Assembly: GCA_031119475.1 (NCBI GenBank)
Contig: JAVHXV010000005.1
Coordinates: forward strand, 62,001-126,000
Direction of reading: 5' to 3'
Source of the DNA: Pedobacter sp.
GTDB lineage: Bacteria; Bacteroidota; Bacteroidia; Sphingobacteriales; Sphingobacteriaceae
DNA length: 64,000 nucleotides
Part shown: piece after piece, positions 44,287 through 53,479 of the stretch
Layout: each line of letters begins with the position of its first letter
Numbering within the stretch: the first letter of the stretch is position 1
The notes under the pieces: model-generated
Told to the model about the DNA's origin: nothing
The model's input: the letters and a program-made list of their open reading frames with translations, nothing else
Databases searched by the model: none
Position numbers and translations under genes: made by a program

Positions 44287-44756
44287 AACATCAGTTCAAG
44301 GCTAAAATCTATTCCATCGGGATTAATTGGGCGGTCGATGTACCTACTCAGGTTACCGAAGAGCTGGTCCGCGAGAAAGGCTATATCCGCATTAAGGGCC
44401 AGATCAATGGATTTGAATTTATCCAAACGCTAGTTCCCGTAAAAAATAAACCATACCGCCTCTTTGTTAATCTGATCATGATGAAAGGCGGAAAAACCGA
44501 AGTCGGAAAGACAGCTTCTTTTACCATAGCACAAAACAATACACCTATAGATAAAATCTATAACATACCGCCCCTATTATCAAAATTATTGCTTCACCAT
44601 GGACAGGAAGCACAATTTGAACAGCTTTCGCCTTATCGTAAAAAAGACATCCTTAAATATCTGTGCAACCTCAAAACTGAAGAAACCATGTATAAGAATG
44701 TAATGAAAGTTATCGACCAGTTAAAACAAAAGGAAAGCCAGGTCAGGATTCCTTGA
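44283..44756 (+). CDS. DUF1905 / YdeI-OmpD-associated family protein
   Basis: A 157-residue protein. An N-terminal DUF1905 barrel (~1-95, FKAKIYSIGINWAVDVPTQV and RIKGQINGFEF) is followed by a C-terminal helical segment (LSPYRKKDILKYLCNLKTEETMYK) typical of YdeI-like proteins. Function unknown. Its start overlaps the hydrolase stop codon (ATGA). Its 3' end overlaps the convergent LytTR gene by 14 bp. Confidence 0.85.
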   Translation: MKHQFKAKIYSIGINWAVDVPTQVTEELVREKGYIRIKGQINGFEFIQTLVPVKNKPYRLFVNLIMMKGGKTEVGKTASFTIAQNNTPIDKIYNIPPLLSKLLLHHGQEAQFEQLSPYRKKDILKYLCNLKTEETMYKNVMKVIDQLKQKESQVRIP

Positions 44757-45423
44757 GTCCATCCAAATTCATGCGATAGTTTTCACCGATCGGCACCATC
44801 ACGTCCCCAACCCTCAACTTTGCTTTTTCCAAGAGGTCGATACAGGTTTTATTGACCAGAAAGGAGCGATGTACCCGCACAAAAACCGACTGCGGTAATA
44901 ATTCGCTAAGGTACTTCATGGTCATGTGCGTGAGATGGCTTCCCTGTATGGTTTTTAATAAAATATAATCCTTAACTGACTGTGCATACATCAGATCGGC
45001 ATGATAAATCTTCACCAATTTTCCACTGACCTTAAAATAACTATAGGTCCTTTCAGCAGGTTTTTCCGTACTGTGTATGCGCAATAATTTTTGGATGCTC
45101 TTTTCAAAACGTTCAAATGTAACCGGTTTAAGAAGATAATCTACGGCGTCAAGTTCAAATCCGGTAATGGCAAATTCGGCATAAGCGGTGGTAAAGATTA
45201 CCTGTGGCGGGTTTTTCAACGCTTTTAGAAAATCGATCCCATTCAATGAAGGCATTTTGATGTCGAGGAACATCAGCTCAATTTGAGCCGATTGAAGAAT
45301 ATCAAATGCTTCGAGCGCATTGTTGCATTTGCGCACAAGAGATAACTGCGGCACTGACCGGATATATTTTTCCAGTATTTCCTGTGCCAATGGCTCATCA
45401 TCTACAACAATACAATTGATCAT
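44743..45423 (-). CDS. LytTR-family response regulator
   Basis: A 226-residue two-domain regulator. The receiver (1-~120) has acidic D8-D9 and phospho-acceptor D54 (LMFLDIKMPSLNG). The LytTR DNA-binding domain (~130-225) shows YSYFKVSGKLVKIYHADLMY, MKYLSELLP and VRVHRSFLVN. It is the partner of the adjacent LytS-type kinase with a 4-nt overlap. LytTR proteins bind paired direct repeats about 21 bp apart; such a pair exists at 8527/8548. Confidence 0.92.
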   Translation of the reverse strand: MINCIVVDDEPLAQEILEKYIRSVPQLSLVRKCNNALEAFDILQSAQIELMFLDIKMPSLNGIDFLKALKNPPQVIFTTAYAEFAITGFELDAVDYLLKPVTFERFEKSIQKLLRIHSTEKPAERTYSYFKVSGKLVKIYHADLMYAQSVKDYILLKTIQGSHLTHMTMKYLSELLPQSVFVRVHRSFLVNKTCIDLLEKAKLRVGDVMVPIGENYRMNLDGLKES

Positions 45424-46499
45424 CTGAGCAATAACGTTAAGTTGACATGGTGGCTGCTGACGTTATCGACAATCTGAAGTTCATGCTGCCCGGGATACAA
45501 CAAGGCCAGACGCTTTTTTACATTGGCAATTCCCATCCCCACAAAGCTACCTTTTAGCTTAGCAGTCGGCCTACTATTGCTTACTTCCAAGGTCAATTCC
45601 TTTTCCATCTTACAGATAATGATCTCAACATTTCCTTTTTGTGTTTCATCCTGCAATCCGTGCTTAAATGCGTTTTCGATAAAGGGCAATAACAGCAATG
45701 GCTGTATCGCATGGCCTTCCATCGATCCCTGTACTTCAAAATTAATCGAAACATGCTCATGATGCCTCATTTTTTCGATCGCTACGTAATTCGTCAGAAA
45801 TTCGATATCCTTTACCAAGGGAACCGTCTGTTGATCGGCCTCGTAGATGATGTAGCGCATCAGATCGGCTAACTTGGCCAGCATTGGAGCTGTCGACTTG
45901 TCGTTTTTAATTGCCAGCCCATAAATATTATTGAGCGTATTGAAGAAAAAGTGTGGCTGCAATTGGGCCTTTAAATAGTTCAGTTCGGTTATTAACTGCT
46001 GCTCTTTTAAGGATTTGAGCTGCTCATCCTGTTGCAGGGAGCGGATCAAAAAGGCAAAGCCAATAATCGTAAACACAATCCTTTCCAAGGTATAGCTGAT
46101 GATGTAGTACAAGTGTGGCCGATTGAAATCCTTCAACGCCCTGCCCCTAAATTCTTCAGATAAAAAGGTGAACTTGATGATGAACCAGTTCATGACATAC
46201 TTATTGTACAGATGGCTAAGTATGATGAAGGCGGCAATACTGACTACAATTGCCATCGTTTTTCTTTTGAATACATACTTTTTTAGAAAAAGCCAATAAT
46301 AAGCCCCATAAAAAATGAAGAAAAATGTTCCCCAAACCAGTCTGGCCTCTAAAGCGGATATGAAATTGAGCAGGCGGTGCTCTTCATAAAAGCTATATTC
46401 CATGTCGCTGATGATGGCGCCCAAATAACAGATGAAGATGAAAAAGAAAATTTCGATCTTAAGATACTTCCAATCGGTTCTGGTCTTGAGGCCTAACAT
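45420..46499 (-). CDS. LytS-type sensor histidine kinase
   Basis: A 359-residue membrane kinase. Four hydrophobic segments (~15-35, 55-75, 80-100, 138-155) are followed by a His_kinase domain with the phospho-acceptor H183 in LKAQLQPHFFFNTLNNI and a HATPase region with LLPFIENAFKHG and GMGIANVKKRL. It should phosphorylate the LytTR regulator. No extracellular sensor domain is evident, so the stimulus may be a membrane state. Confidence 0.93.
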   Translation of the reverse strand: MLGLKTRTDWKYLKIEIFFFIFICYLGAIISDMEYSFYEEHRLLNFISALEARLVWGTFFFIFYGAYYWLFLKKYVFKRKTMAIVVSIAAFIILSHLYNKYVMNWFIIKFTFLSEEFRGRALKDFNRPHLYYIISYTLERIVFTIIGFAFLIRSLQQDEQLKSLKEQQLITELNYLKAQLQPHFFFNTLNNIYGLAIKNDKSTAPMLAKLADLMRYIIYEADQQTVPLVKDIEFLTNYVAIEKMRHHEHVSINFEVQGSMEGHAIQPLLLLPFIENAFKHGLQDETQKGNVEIIICKMEKELTLEVSNSRPTAKLKGSFVGMGIANVKKRLALLYPGQHELQIVDNVSSHHVNLTLLLR

Positions 46500-46681
46500 T
46501 GCAGCAAGTTAGAAATTATTTGACAAGCATATTTTGCAAGGCTTTCAATTTCGACTAATGCGCCAATTTATTCGACAAAACTTTGTTTTCTGCCCTCCGT
46601 CTAATTTACAGAGGGCTTGGTCTAATCTTCGAAAATGAACGCGATCTAAAAATTACATTTGTCCATCTAAAATTTATGATC

Positions 46682-47848
46682 ATGAAAAAAACAGCGTTGC
46701 TTTTAGGATTAATAGGCTATTTTTCCCTTGGCTTCACCTTTGAAAAAGAATTGACAGCAGATGAGGTCCTGCAGAAAACAAATGAGGTATTGGGCAATAT
46801 CAAAAAAATTTCCTACGATAGCTATCGCGAGATCAATAACTTCAAGGATAATTATTTTTCAAAGAATTCGGGTTCAACGTACTTCGTGTACGATAATGAA
46901 CTGGATGGAAAAGTGGCCAAATTCCAGCTCAGATCGGACCAGTCGCTCCAGGTCTATAATGGTAGCGAATATTTTAGGCTTGATGACAAGGAGCACACAT
47001 ACGAAATGGAGACTTCGGGTGTTAAGAAGCTCGAAAACCTATCGCTCCTCTACAATTCGATTACTACTTTGCGTATCTCCCTACCGCTGATCCAATTAGA
47101 CCGCAGCATTCCCAAATCTGTAAAAGATACCTTGATCGACAATAAAACCTATCATCTCCTTAAATTTGAGCTCCATAAAAAATCGATTTCGTTTCCAAGC
47201 GGATTTAACACTTTTGATTCAGAAGTGATCCGATACTATAAAGTGGTGATCGACAAACAGACCTACCTTCCTTATATGATTTTTGATGGAAATAGCATTT
47301 CGAAGGATCAATATTACACCAAAACGATCTTCAGCAATCTTAACTTGCAACCGCATGAGCCAAGCGACAAATCTTGGTTCTATTCGAATTATCAAGGCTA
47401 TCAAATGAAGAAAAAGCCCAATCAGCGGGAACTGGCTACTGTTGGGAATGTTTTGCTCGATATCAAACTACCACAATATACTGGCGGGAAGCAAGACCCG
47501 ATGGTTTCCATCACCGGAACGGGAAAGCCTGTACTGCTTGAATTCTGGATCAAAAACTGCGGTTATTGTATGCTTGCCTTCCCCGAAATGAAATTGTTGG
47601 AAGAGAAATATGGAAAAAAGCTAGCAATCCTATGCATCAACGCTTATGAGGCAAAAGAAGAAATTGGATTTTTTTATCAGCGCGAAAAGCCCAACTACAA
47701 AATGCTGTATGGTGGTGAAAAATTTGCCAACTTATTGGGGATCTATGGCTACCCGGCTACGGTTCTGCTGGATGGGCATGGTAAGATTACTTTTATCAAT
47801 TTGGGATTTGACAAGGAAAAGATTGAAAAGGCAATTGCGCAACTGTGA
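46682..47848 (+). CDS. Exported thioredoxin-like (TlpA/ResA type) protein with a long N-terminal domain
   Basis: A 388-residue protein with a signal peptide (~1-18). Residues ~25-255 are a beta-rich part resembling lipoprotein-carrier-like or outer-membrane lipoprotein domains (ITLRISLPLIQLD...). Residues ~260-388 are a thioredoxin-like domain with C293-G-Y-C296 in WIKNCGYCMLAFPEM and the cis-Pro loop GYPATVLLDG. It likely acts in periplasmic disulfide or cytochrome chemistry. Its stop codon directly abuts that of the following minus-strand gene. Confidence 0.85.
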   Translation: MKKTALLLGLIGYFSLGFTFEKELTADEVLQKTNEVLGNIKKISYDSYREINNFKDNYFSKNSGSTYFVYDNELDGKVAKFQLRSDQSLQVYNGSEYFRLDDKEHTYEMETSGVKKLENLSLLYNSITTLRISLPLIQLDRSIPKSVKDTLIDNKTYHLLKFELHKKSISFPSGFNTFDSEVIRYYKVVIDKQTYLPYMIFDGNSISKDQYYTKTIFSNLNLQPHEPSDKSWFYSNYQGYQMKKKPNQRELATVGNVLLDIKLPQYTGGKQDPMVSITGTGKPVLLEFWIKNCGYCMLAFPEMKLLEEKYGKKLAILCINAYEAKEEIGFFYQREKPNYKMLYGGEKFANLLGIYGYPATVLLDGHGKITFINLGFDKEKIEKAIAQL

Positions 47849-49264
47849 TCAGGCTTTCATTGCCTTGCTTGGACAGGCAAAATCGGTACGCTTTAAGTTC
47901 GTGTTTTTGATGGCACCATAACCACCTGCGATATCTATTACCTGATCAATTCCCCTAGCCTTTAAGATCGATGCTGCAATCATAGAACGATAGCCACCGG
48001 CACAATGGACATAATACGTTTGGTCGGGGCTGATTTCTTTTGTCCAATCATTGATGTAATCCAATGGGCGCGCCAAGGTCAGTTCGAGGTGTTCCGACTC
48101 ATATTCACCAGGCTTTCTTACATCAAGCACATTCAACTTTTCATTGGAATTGGCCAAATCTTCGAAAGCTTCAGCACTGATCGATTCGATTTGGTCGATT
48201 TCCTTTCCGGCTTGTTTCCATGCCGCCATTCCACCATCCAGATATCCGATGGTATGGTCATAGCCTACCCTTGCCAAGCGCGTAATGGCTTCTTCAGCCT
48301 TTCCCTCAGCAGTTAGCAGTAAAATCTGTTGCTTAAGGTCGGTGATGAGCGCTCCTACCCAAGGGGCAAATTGGCCATTCAATCCAATATTGATGGCATT
48401 GGGGATAAATTCCTTGGCAAAATCCTGTGGGTCGCGGGTATCCAAGATGAGGGCGGCACGCTGATTGGCAATTTCTTCAAAAGTCTGTGGGTCTAATGCC
48501 ACCAATCCTTTTTCATATACTTCCGAAATGGGATCATATCCACCCTTGTTCATGGCCGCATTTTTGGCAAAATATTGTGGAGGAGGCAAAATTCCCGCTG
48601 TTACTTCTTCGATAAACTGTGCCCTAGTACTTGCTTTCAGCGCATAATTTACCTGTTTTTGATGGCCTAAAGTATCAAAAGTCTCCTTGCTCATGTTTTT
48701 TCCGCAGGCCGATCCTGCTCCGTGGGCTGGATAAATGATCACTTCATCTGATAGGGGCATAATTTTGGCGTGAAGTGAATCATAGAGCGATCCCGCCATG
48801 TCTTCCATGGTCATGGTACCCTGTTGGGCTAGATCTGGGCGACCGACATCACCAATAAAAAGCGTGTCTCCACTGAAAATACAATAATCTTTTCCCATTG
48901 CATCTTTGAGCAGATAGGTTGTCGATTCGGGCGTATGGCCGGGTGTATGCAGCGCAACAATTGTGAGTTCTCCTATCATAAATGCTTCACCATCTGTGGC
49001 AATGTGCGAAGGATAGGCTGTTTTGGCCGTAGGGCCATATACGATCGTAGCCCCAGATTTTTTGGCCAGATCAACATGTCCCGATACAAAATCTGCATGA
49101 AAATGTGTTTCAAAAATATATTTGATCTTTGCCCCATGCTGTTTGGCCTTATTGAGGTAGGGCTCGATTTCGCGCAGCGGATCAATAATCGCGGCCTCGC
49201 CATTACTTTCGATATAGTAAGCGGCCTCTGCCAAACATCCAGTATAGATCTGTTCAATTTTCAT
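47849..49264 (-). CDS. Persulfide dioxygenase-rhodanese fusion (ETHE1-like)
   Basis: A 471-residue sulfide-detoxification protein. The N-terminal MBL domain (~1-230) has HFHADFVSGH, HTPGHTPES and IFSGDTLFIGDVGRPD, as in ETHE1. Two rhodanese domains follow: the first (~255-355) lacks an active-site cysteine (LLLTAEGK), and the second (~375-465) has it in VHCAGGYRS. The start at 49264 gives the family N-terminus MKIEQIYTGCLAEAAYY. A TATCTTTG -7 element at 49301-49308 fits this start. Confidence 0.92.
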   Translation of the reverse strand: MKIEQIYTGCLAEAAYYIESNGEAAIIDPLREIEPYLNKAKQHGAKIKYIFETHFHADFVSGHVDLAKKSGATIVYGPTAKTAYPSHIATDGEAFMIGELTIVALHTPGHTPESTTYLLKDAMGKDYCIFSGDTLFIGDVGRPDLAQQGTMTMEDMAGSLYDSLHAKIMPLSDEVIIYPAHGAGSACGKNMSKETFDTLGHQKQVNYALKASTRAQFIEEVTAGILPPPQYFAKNAAMNKGGYDPISEVYEKGLVALDPQTFEEIANQRAALILDTRDPQDFAKEFIPNAINIGLNGQFAPWVGALITDLKQQILLLTAEGKAEEAITRLARVGYDHTIGYLDGGMAAWKQAGKEIDQIESISAEAFEDLANSNEKLNVLDVRKPGEYESEHLELTLARPLDYINDWTKEISPDQTYYVHCAGGYRSMIAASILKARGIDQVIDIAGGYGAIKNTNLKRTDFACPSKAMKA

Positions 49265-49300
49265 GTGCATGCGATTAGATTTGCCTTCCAAAATCTCTTG

Positions 49301-49308
49301 CAAAGATA
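49301..49308 (-). promoter_or_regulatory. Predicted -7 element of the persulfide dioxygenase gene
   Basis: Minus-strand TATCTTTG, 36 bp upstream of the start at 49264. Confidence 0.4.
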
Positions 49309-49397
49309 CGGCTTATCCGTTGATACCTGATCAAGTTTATACTTAATTACAGAAGTTTTACCTTTAAAATACCCATTGAATTAAAGGGATTGGCAAA

Positions 49398-50414
49398 TTA
49401 TTTTGTAAGCTCTCCAGCAATGGCCACTTCCAAGAGCTGTTTAATCTCATGGAGCGGCAGGCCTTGGCCCAATAGGTACATGAGCTTGGTTACCGCAGCT
49501 TCAAAGGTCATGTCGTAACCACTAATGATGCCCATTTCCTGGAGTTTTCTGCTCGTTTCATACACGCCCAGCTGAACCGAACCACCCTTACATTGGGAAA
49601 TGTCGACAACAACTTTATGATTGGCCACAGCTTCTTCCAGACATTTGATAAACCAGGGTGCGGTTGTCGTATTTCCTGACCCAAATGCTTCCAGGATAAT
49701 GGCTTCGACCGCAGATTCTGTGATGGCCCGAACAGATGCTTCGGTAATGCCAGGATACATTTTGAGCACACCTATATTTGGATTGAATGCGGTATGGATT
49801 CGAAATGGCTGCCTTGGTAGGGGCAGGATATAGTTTGGATAAAATGACAGAGACACGCCAGCCTCGGCCAAAATGGGATAGTTGGGCGATGCAAAGGCCT
49901 CAAATTTCTCCGAATTGTTCTTAATGGAACGGTTTCCCCTAAAAAGCTGGTAATCAAAATAAATGCAGACCTCGGGCAACATGGGCTGCCCGTCTTTTTT
50001 GGTGGCCGCAATTTCCAGCGCTGTGATCAAGTTCTCTTTGGCATCGGTCCTGATTTCTCCAATCGGCAGCTGTGAGCCCGTCAACACCACAGGCTTGCCC
50101 AGATTCTGAAGCATAAAGCTCAAGGCCGATGCCGTAAATGACATGGTATCTGATCCATGGAGGATCACAAAGCCGTCATAAAGCTCATATTTTGATTCGA
50201 TGAGTTTGGCGAGGTTGGCCCAAACTTCAGGATCCATGTTGGAAGAGTCCAAAATTGGGTCAAAGGAATGGATGTCAAGCTCATAATCCAAACGGGCCAA
50301 CTCAGGCACATTTTCCTTGATCTGTGCAAAATCAAACGGAATAAGTGTACCTGTTCTAGCATCATTGACCATACCAATGGTACCACCGGTGTATATAATG
50401 AGGATTTTTGTCAT
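49398..50414 (-). CDS. ansA: Type I L-asparaginase
   Basis: A 338-residue cytosolic amidohydrolase. Catalytic threonine motifs: ILIIYTGGTIGMV at the N-terminus and ILHGSDTMSFTASAL in the middle. The C-terminal allosteric half shows EAFGSGNTTTAPW and the Gly-rich loop. No signal peptide is seen, which fits the type I (cytosolic) form. The start MTKILIIY at 50414 is preferred because a -7 element (TATCTTTG, 50421-50428) lies just upstream. Confidence 0.93.
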   Translation of the reverse strand: MTKILIIYTGGTIGMVNDARTGTLIPFDFAQIKENVPELARLDYELDIHSFDPILDSSNMDPEVWANLAKLIESKYELYDGFVILHGSDTMSFTASALSFMLQNLGKPVVLTGSQLPIGEIRTDAKENLITALEIAATKKDGQPMLPEVCIYFDYQLFRGNRSIKNNSEKFEAFASPNYPILAEAGVSLSFYPNYILPLPRQPFRIHTAFNPNIGVLKMYPGITEASVRAITESAVEAIILEAFGSGNTTTAPWFIKCLEEAVANHKVVVDISQCKGGSVQLGVYETSRKLQEMGIISGYDMTFEAAVTKLMYLLGQGLPLHEIKQLLEVAIAGELTK

Positions 50415-50420
50415 GCCTAG

Positions 50421-50428
50421 CAAAGATA
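50421..50428 (-). promoter_or_regulatory. Predicted -7 element of ansA, nearly leaderless
   Basis: Minus-strand TATCTTTG, only 6 bp before the ATG at 50414. Confidence 0.4.
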
Positions 50429-50476
50429 GGAGAATTTCGGGCAACTCAGCGATTCCTCACTTAGCCCGGAATCTTG

Positions 50477-51244
50477 TTATACACCAAAAACACCCCTTGA
50501 ATTTTCAGTAGTTATCTCCGCGACTTCAGCAATTGGGATATTGTAGATTTCTGCTACTTTCTGCGCGATATAGGTGAGGTAGCTGCTTTCGTTGGGCTTT
50601 CCCCTGAAAGGAACCGGGGCCAGATAGGGCGAATCGGTCTCCAGTACGATATGACGAAGGGAGATCTGGCTTAAAACATGATCTAAGCCAGCCTTTTTGT
50701 AGGTAACTACACCGCCAATGCCCAAATAAAACCCCAGGTCAATTGCACGTTCTGCTTGTTGGACATCTCCGGTAAAGCAATGAAATATGCCACGAAGTTT
50801 TTCATCCCTTGCTTCGTCCAAGACCTCGAACACTTCATCAAAGGCTTCACGGCAATGGATTACAATGGGCAATCCGAGCGCTTTGGCCCATGAAATCTGC
50901 TGTTTAAAAGCATCCTGCTGCGCTGCCAATGTACTTTTGTCCCAATATAGGTCGATCCCAATTTCGCCTATCGCATAAATCTGGCGACCAGCTATTGTCT
51001 TAAAAATGGCATCCAGCTGTTGCTGATAATCTGCTTTTACTTCACAGGGGTGCAATCCTGCCATGGCAAAACAGTTGGCCGGATAAGCTGCAACCAGCGA
51101 GTCGATCATGGCCAAAGAATCTACGTTTACATTGGGCAGAAACAATCGGCCTACACCACTTTCGAGACATCTATCCATTAAGGCTTTTTGTTTTAATGGA
51201 TCGATTTCGTAATAAAGATGGGTATGGGTATCTGTTAAAAGCAT
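50477..51244 (-). CDS. TatD-family metal-dependent hydrolase
   Basis: A 255-residue TIM-barrel hydrolase. Metal ligands: TDTHTHL (HxH), GEIGIDLY (Glu), VIHCREAFDE (His), GIFHCFTGD (His) and ETDSPYLAP (Asp). Family members are 3'-5' DNA/RNA exonucleases or DNases. The start at 51244 is chosen over an in-frame ATG at 51250 because a TAACTTTG -7 element occupies 51248-51255. Confidence 0.92.
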   Translation of the reverse strand: MLLTDTHTHLYYEIDPLKQKALMDRCLESGVGRLFLPNVNVDSLAMIDSLVAAYPANCFAMAGLHPCEVKADYQQQLDAIFKTIAGRQIYAIGEIGIDLYWDKSTLAAQQDAFKQQISWAKALGLPIVIHCREAFDEVFEVLDEARDEKLRGIFHCFTGDVQQAERAIDLGFYLGIGGVVTYKKAGLDHVLSQISLRHIVLETDSPYLAPVPFRGKPNESSYLTYIAQKVAEIYNIPIAEVAEITTENSRGVFGV

Positions 51245-51247
51245 GTG

Positions 51248-51255
51248 CAAAGTTA
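51248..51255 (-). promoter_or_regulatory. Predicted -7 element of the tatD gene, leaderless
   Basis: Minus-strand TAACTTTG, with 3 bp between it and the ATG at 51244. Transcription would start at or within the start codon. Confidence 0.45.
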
Positions 51256-51286
51256 TAAATTACGGCCCTAAATGGGAAGGCACAAA

Positions 51287-51320
51287 AAAACGCCGCAACA
51301 GATGACTGCTACGGCGTTTT
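51287..51320. terminator. Bidirectional terminator
   Basis: AAAACGCCG (51287-51295) and CGGCGTTTT (51312-51320), with A and T runs on both sides. It ends the FKBP gene on the minus strand. Confidence 0.88.
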
Positions 51321-51336
51321 ATTTTCTTCCGGATGC

Positions 51337-52329
51337 CTACTTTTTAGCCGGTGCCGGAACTGGTACTGCTGGTGTTGTACCTGGTTTAGGCTTAATGATG
51401 TCGATAATCTCTACGTCAAAGGCTACAGGGCTATACGGGGTAATGCCAACCTGTGGACTACCTTGTTCTCCCCATCCTAGTTTAGAAGGAACGATCAAAG
51501 TAATCTTACCACCTTTACCGATCAGTTGCAGACCTTCTGCAAAACCCGGAACAGTTGCTGCCAATGCCATTTTAGTTGGGCCATATGGTCTTCCGACTTG
51601 GAATACATTGTTTTCTTTCGCGATTTTATCATCACTCGTGTCAAAAACCTTGTACTTGCCATCTTTATTCTTTTTGGTCAAGCTACCTGTATATTTTACC
51701 ATTAAGGTATCAGTGATGGCTGGATGCTGAGAATCACCAGGGGCATTGATCACATAGTGCAATCCACTTGGCGTGGTCGTTGTTTTTAGGTTTTTATCTT
51801 TAAGGTAAGCATCGATCTTTGCAGGTTCTGCATTTTTGATTTTCTCAAAAGTAGCTTTATAATCCGACTGGAAGAACTCACTAGCCCTTTTTTGGAAAGT
51901 ACTGTCTGCTTCACCAGCTTTCTTTTTAAATACCTTTTCGATCTTAACCGTGAAAGTCATGTATTTATCGTTTTTGAACTGCTCTGGTTTTGGCTGTTTA
52001 GATTGTGCCGCCATGGTGTCAAGATTAATCTTGAACGTAGCACTATCACCTTCTCCGAACATGGTCAATACATCATTGATATCGCCAGCATAGGTTTTTG
52101 CGGGAACTGGAAATACTTGTGCCAATTCATTATCGTAGGTGCTCAACAATAGGGAGTCTTTATCGTTTTTCTGGATGTAGTGCATTTTAATGACATCGCC
52201 CACTTGGATTTTCTCTTTTCCTTCGGTGTGATGAATGGTATACAGCAAGCCACCCGGACCTTTTTTCTCTCTGTTACAAGCTGCCAAACCTAAGGTTGCC
52301 GCTAAAAGAATTACTAAACTTTTTTTCAT
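51337..52329 (-). CDS. FKBP-type peptidyl-prolyl isomerase lipoprotein
   Basis: A 330-residue lipoprotein (signal LGLAAC, lipid Cys18). It has an N-terminal helper region (~25-180) and a C-terminal FKBP domain (~195-315) with DTLMVKYTGSL, VFDTSDD, PGFAEGLQLIGKGGK and PVAFDVEIIDI. A proline/alanine-rich tail ends the protein. It assists folding in the cell envelope. A separate FKBP gene lies at 53982. Confidence 0.92.
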   Translation of the reverse strand: MKKSLVILLAATLGLAACNREKKGPGGLLYTIHHTEGKEKIQVGDVIKMHYIQKNDKDSLLLSTYDNELAQVFPVPAKTYAGDINDVLTMFGEGDSATFKINLDTMAAQSKQPKPEQFKNDKYMTFTVKIEKVFKKKAGEADSTFQKRASEFFQSDYKATFEKIKNAEPAKIDAYLKDKNLKTTTTPSGLHYVINAPGDSQHPAITDTLMVKYTGSLTKKNKDGKYKVFDTSDDKIAKENNVFQVGRPYGPTKMALAATVPGFAEGLQLIGKGGKITLIVPSKLGWGEQGSPQVGITPYSPVAFDVEIIDIIKPKPGTTPAVPVPAPAKK

Positions 52330-52354
52330 TACTATTTTATTATTTGATTTTACT

Positions 52355-53365
52355 TTATTGTAATAACTGGGTTTTATATTCGGGTAATATTGATTTAAAT
52401 TTTGCTACGGTCTCTTCAAGGTTTAAGGATGAAGAACCTCCTGCAGCATTGCGGTGCCCTCCTCCATCGAAATACTTTTTACAGATTTCGTTGGCTGGAA
52501 AATCACCGGTAGAGCGTAAAGATAGTTTAACTTTCTCAGTTCTGTCAACTATAAATGCTGCTAATTTGATTCCATTAATGGAAAGTGCATAATTCACGAC
52601 CCCCTCAGTATCTCCAGTGGCAATATGGAAACTTTTAAGTTCTTCTGCAGTTACGGTAATGATGGCGGTATTGAAATCCCTTATGATTTCCAATTTGTTG
52701 GAAAGGCAGTGCCCTAAAAAACGCAGCCTATTCTCGGAAGCATTGTCATATACCAATTGATGGATCCGCCAATGTTCTGCACCCAGGTCGATCAGGTCTG
52801 CAGCAATGCGGTATACTGCAGAAGTAGCTGACGGGAACCTGAAAGATCCCGAATCCGTCATGATGCCTGTATATAGACATGTAGCTACATCTTTATTGAT
52901 CAATTCGCCTTCTTGCAGTTCATTTTTAATGAAATCGTAGACCAATTGTGCGGCTGCACAGGCATTGATGTTCCAATGGCGATAGTCATCAAAATCTTCA
53001 GGCTCAAGGTGATGGTCGATCATGAGCTTAAGTCCGCTTGCCGCACGGATGTGTTCGCCCAGCTCGTTGATCCTGCTCAAAGTATTGAAATCACAGCAAA
53101 AGATCAGATCGGCCTCATTCACCAATTGTACAGCGCGATCTTCAGATTCTGTGTAAACGATCACATCAGAATTATTGGGAAGCCATTGCAGGAAATCAGG
53201 GTAATCTGTTGGCGTGATGACGGAAACATGATGGCCTTTCTGAATTAAAAAGGCATAAAGCCCAAGGGAAGAGCCCATTGCATCTCCATCTGGCTTGTGA
53301 TGTGTAGTGATCACAATCTTTTGTGGAGCAGCCAACAAAGTTTTTAATTCGGTTAAGGATATCAT
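52355..53365 (-). CDS. DHH/DHHA1 phosphoesterase (NrnA-like nanoRNase/pAp phosphatase)
   Basis: A 336-residue cytosolic enzyme. DHH-family metal motifs: HHKPDGDAMGSSLG, CCDFNTLSR, IDHHLEPEDF and TGIMTDSGSFRF. The DHHA1 end has FDGGGHRNAAGGSS. Related NrnA proteins degrade 2-5-nt RNAs and linear dinucleotides from c-di-AMP, which cdaA at 19488 makes. A minus-strand TAGCTTTG -7 element lies at 53379-53386. Confidence 0.92.
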   Translation of the reverse strand: MISLTELKTLLAAPQKIVITTHHKPDGDAMGSSLGLYAFLIQKGHHVSVITPTDYPDFLQWLPNNSDVIVYTESEDRAVQLVNEADLIFCCDFNTLSRINELGEHIRAASGLKLMIDHHLEPEDFDDYRHWNINACAAAQLVYDFIKNELQEGELINKDVATCLYTGIMTDSGSFRFPSATSAVYRIAADLIDLGAEHWRIHQLVYDNASENRLRFLGHCLSNKLEIIRDFNTAIITVTAEELKSFHIATGDTEGVVNYALSINGIKLAAFIVDRTEKVKLSLRSTGDFPANEICKKYFDGGGHRNAAGGSSSLNLEETVAKFKSILPEYKTQLLQ

Positions 53366-53378
53366 AATTTTTCGGGAG

Positions 53379-53386
53379 CAAAGCTA
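53379..53386 (-). promoter_or_regulatory. Predicted -7 element of the NrnA-like gene
   Basis: Minus-strand TAGCTTTG (full TAnnTTTG match), 13 bp before the start at 53365. Confidence 0.4.
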
Positions 53387-53425
53387 AACATTTTGGCTAA
53401 TATTGAGTGCTTTTATTCATCAAGC

Positions 53426-53456
53426 TTTAATATTAGGGGAAAGAATCGTATTTTTG
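53426..53456 (+). promoter_or_regulatory. Predicted promoter of ndk
   Basis: TTTA (53426-53429), 19-bp spacer, TATTTTTG (53449-53456). Leader of about 20 nt. Confidence 0.6.
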
Positions 53457-53479
53457 CAAAAAATTTGAAATAAATAGAG

